In this document: one piece after another, positions 6,062 to 7,222 of the stretch
Position numbering within the stretch: the stretch's first letter is position 1
How the letters are laid out: every line of letters starts with the position of its first letter
Assembly (NCBI GenBank): GCA_021826795.1
Contig: JAKAYM010000093.1
Span: 1 to 7,222 of the forward strand
Reading direction: 5' to 3'
Length of the DNA stretch: 7,222 nt
From: Thermoplasmata archaeon
GTDB taxonomy: Archaea > Thermoplasmatota > Thermoplasmata > Thermoplasmatales > Thermoplasmataceae
Program-made: the position numbers and the translations under genes
The notes under the pieces: generated by a model
Databases searched by the model: none
Told to the model about the DNA's origin: nothing
The model's input: the letters and a program-made list of their open reading frames with translations, nothing else

Positions 6062-6295
6062 ATGTCAGTTGCTTTTGTCCTTATAAGAGTTTTACCAGGC
6101 AAGGAACATGAAATATATGATAAGGTATCCAAATTAAAATACGTAACAGAGGTACATCCGTTGCTTGGGGAATATGACCTTATACTGAAGATAGACACGG
6201 AGGAAATGACAGAAATAGGAAAAATGGTTATTCAGGACATAAGAAGTATCAATGGCGTTGTTGAAACAAAAACACTTGCGGAGATTAAATTATAG
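6062..6295 (+). CDS. Stand-alone Lrp/AsnC ligand-binding (RAM) domain protein
   Basis: The 77 residues form one AsnC_trans_reg/RAM domain with the beta-alpha-beta-beta-alpha-beta pattern: AFVLIRVLPGKEHEIYDKVS strand-helix (4-23), VTEVHPLLGEYDLILKI (28-44), the helix EMTEIGKMVIQDI (48-60) and the closing strand VVETKTLAEIK (66-76). The G-E-Y-D-L and I-x-x-I-x-G-V-x-x-T-x-T signatures are clear. In full Lrp/AsnC regulators this domain binds amino acids and drives oligomerisation, but here there is no DNA-binding helix-turn-helix and no upstream open frame to supply one. Such stand-alone RAM proteins are common in archaea; they may sense an effector or pair with a full regulator. The start is fixed by a TATA box 25 bp upstream. 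The stop codon overlaps the ribosome-binding site of the next gene, so the two form an operon. Confidence 0.92.
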   Translation: MSVAFVLIRVLPGKEHEIYDKVSKLKYVTEVHPLLGEYDLILKIDTEEMTEIGKMVIQDIRSINGVVETKTLAEIKL

Positions 6296-6300
6296 GTGAT
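6294..6300 (+). promoter_or_regulatory. Strong Shine-Dalgarno site for the three-helix membrane protein
   Basis: AGGTGAT is complementary to the archaeal 16S rRNA 3' end and sits three bases before the ATG at 6304. It overlaps the TAG stop of the RAM-domain gene. It fixes the start of the membrane-protein gene and indicates re-initiation on a shared mRNA, unlike the leaderless first gene. Confidence 0.7.
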
Positions 6301-6303
6301 GAA

Positions 6304-6609
6304 ATGATAGGTTTTTCTTGGAATTGGGATGTTTTTTTTCTGGTCTTGCTTGCCTTGCTTGCTCTATCTCTAATAATATTCGGTGTTTTAACCGCATATT
6401 TTGGAAGCAACAAAAGCAGAATAGTTGGAGCCAGTTTGTTTGTTATAGGTTTGCTAATAGGAATATTTGTAATACTGGGTTCACAGGATGTGTTCAAGAT
6501 AAGTTTTATTACGGAAGTTCTTGAGCCAACAGTATTTTACATCATTGCTGCCATCATAGGTGTGGTAATAGGCCTCCTTGTATTTCTCGGGGCCATAATG
6601 AAAACATAA
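6304..6609 (+). CDS. Small three-helix membrane protein of unknown function
   Basis: I do not recognise a family. The 101 residues hold three hydrophobic helices: about 9-33 (FFLVLLALLALSLIIFGVL within), 38-59 (SRIVGASLFVIGLLIGIFVIL) and 75-98 (TVFYIIAAIIGVVIGLLVFLGAI). They are joined by a short basic loop (GSNKSR, 34-39) and a longer polar loop (GSQDVFKISFITEVLEP, 59-75). Small-residue repeats (G-x-x-x-G-like) in helices 2 and 3 would allow close packing. Both genuine coding character and the start are supported by the AGGTGAT site. It is co-transcribed with the RAM-domain gene, and its stop is 4 bp from the convergent RCK gene. A role in sensing or transport tied to either neighbour would be speculation. 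Confidence 0.75.
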   Translation: MIGFSWNWDVFFLVLLALLALSLIIFGVLTAYFGSNKSRIVGASLFVIGLLIGIFVILGSQDVFKISFITEVLEPTVFYIIAAIIGVVIGLLVFLGAIMKT

Positions 6610-6613
6610 ATCA

Positions 6614-7222
6614 TTATTTTAAGAGACCTTTTATTTCACTTTCCTCTGAAATGAAATATATTACATCATTTTCCTCAAATTCGTATTCACTACCAAGAGG
6701 AAATACATAATTATTGCTTTTTAATACAGATAGTATTATGATTTTATTGAAAACTTTGATAAAATCTACAATTTTATGGCCTATATATTTTTCTGGTATT
6801 TTAACAGAATATATTTTTGGACCGTCCCCCGTTGATAACAATTTAAGGACAAAATCTGGAAGTTTTGGATTCATTATTGATTTTGATATAACAAGTGCGC
6901 TCAATTCATTAAGTGTTATAACCTCGTCTGCACCTGCATTTTTTGCATTTGGTACATTCTCTGACTTTGCCACCTGGGCTATAATTTCCGCAGATTTGTT
7001 CAATTTTCTGATCTGAAAAATATTCAATATTGTTTTTGCATCTATGAGATTTGGCGGTATGCCCGAACTGAAGTCTCCGGTAACAATAAAACGTTTAGCC
7101 TCTGCGGCATTTGCAGTCTCCAGTGTTTTTTCATCCGTTGGATCTCCTGGTGTGAAAAAAACATAGTCAGATTTGACCGGGTTTTCCTTCATATTTGCAA
7201 TCAAAACCAGCGAATCTATTTT
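6614..7222 (-). CDS. RCK (TrkA-N/TrkA-C) domain protein, MthK-like K+ channel regulator, partial (N-terminus beyond right edge)
   Basis: The reverse strand is open from the right edge (KIDSLVLIANMKENP...) to the stop at 6614-6616, giving 203 residues. The TTG at 7204 and the ATG at 7192 are internal; the reading frame continues to 7222, so the true N-terminus lies outside. The first part is the second half of an RCK Rossmann domain: YVFFTPGDPTDEKTLETANAAEAKRFIV, then IFQIRKLNKSAEIIAQVAKSENVPNAKNAGADEVI. The last 70 residues are a TrkA-C domain (IYSVKIPEKYIGHKIVDF ... GSEYEFEENDVIYFIS). Order and spacing match the cytoplasmic part of MthK, the Ca2+-gated archaeal K+ channel, so it probably gates a K+ channel or Trk-type transporter at the membrane. 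Whether two pore helices lie upstream cannot be seen. The three MthK calcium ligands appear to be absent. It converges on the membrane-protein gene. Confidence 0.9.
   Translation of the reverse strand, partial: KIDSLVLIANMKENPVKSDYVFFTPGDPTDEKTLETANAAEAKRFIVTGDFSSGIPPNLIDAKTILNIFQIRKLNKSAEIIAQVAKSENVPNAKNAGADEVITLNELSALVISKSIMNPKLPDFVLKLLSTGDGPKIYSVKIPEKYIGHKIVDFIKVFNKIIILSVLKSNNYVFPLGSEYEFEENDVIYFISEESEIKGLLK

Noticed and set aside
6714..7016. Plus-strand open frame of 100 codons near the right edge
   Set aside because: It is antisense to the RCK/TrkA-C coding sequence, which shows clear domain motifs.

Overview
This window is AT-rich, gene-dense archaeal DNA. The protein sequences suggest the Thermoplasmatales, and a Ferroplasma-like acidophile is the best guess. 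Three things support this. There is a gene for the archaeal RNA polymerase subunit RpoK. The HisRS and the PduO-type cobalamin adenosyltransferase closely resemble the Thermoplasma acidophilum proteins as I remember them. Most start codons also lie about 25 bp downstream of a TATA-like box, as in archaea that use leaderless mRNAs. The genus is inferred; no search was run.

Left arm, all minus strand, read right to left from 4399 to 1: an extended-SDR nucleotide-sugar epimerase (3428-4399), an HPP-family membrane protein (2823-3335), methionyl-tRNA synthetase with a C-terminal EMAPII-type tRNA-binding domain (682-2787), RpoK (410-589) and a cobalamin adenosyltransferase cut by the left edge (1-334). 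The rpoK and adenosyltransferase genes are real and easy to miss. One is only 59 codons and has an unrelated open frame opposite it; the other runs off the window.

Right arm, plus strand: a small DUF1059 protein (4443-4640) whose stop overlaps the start of hisS (4637-5926) in an ATGA. A 135-bp spacer follows, holding a compact GC-rich hairpin that looks like the right end of an IS200/IS605-type element. Next come a stand-alone Lrp/AsnC ligand-binding (RAM) domain protein (6062-6295) and a three-helix membrane protein (6304-6609). The last gene is on the minus strand: an RCK (TrkA-N/TrkA-C) protein resembling the cytoplasmic part of an MthK-type K+ channel, cut by the right edge (6614-7222). 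It converges on the membrane-protein gene with a 4-bp gap.

Most of this is housekeeping: two aminoacyl-tRNA synthetases, an RNA polymerase subunit, cofactor adenosylation, sugar-nucleotide metabolism and potassium handling. No stop codon between genes exceeds 135 bp of spacer, and I see no tRNA, rRNA, CRISPR array or intact transposase. I did not find a clear new multi-gene system. The points most worth a second look are the orphan IS200/IS605-like end after hisS, a near-palindromic TATA element centred between two divergent start codons, co-translation of a Cys2His2-patterned DUF1059 protein with HisRS, and an MthK-like RCK domain lacking the three known calcium ligands.
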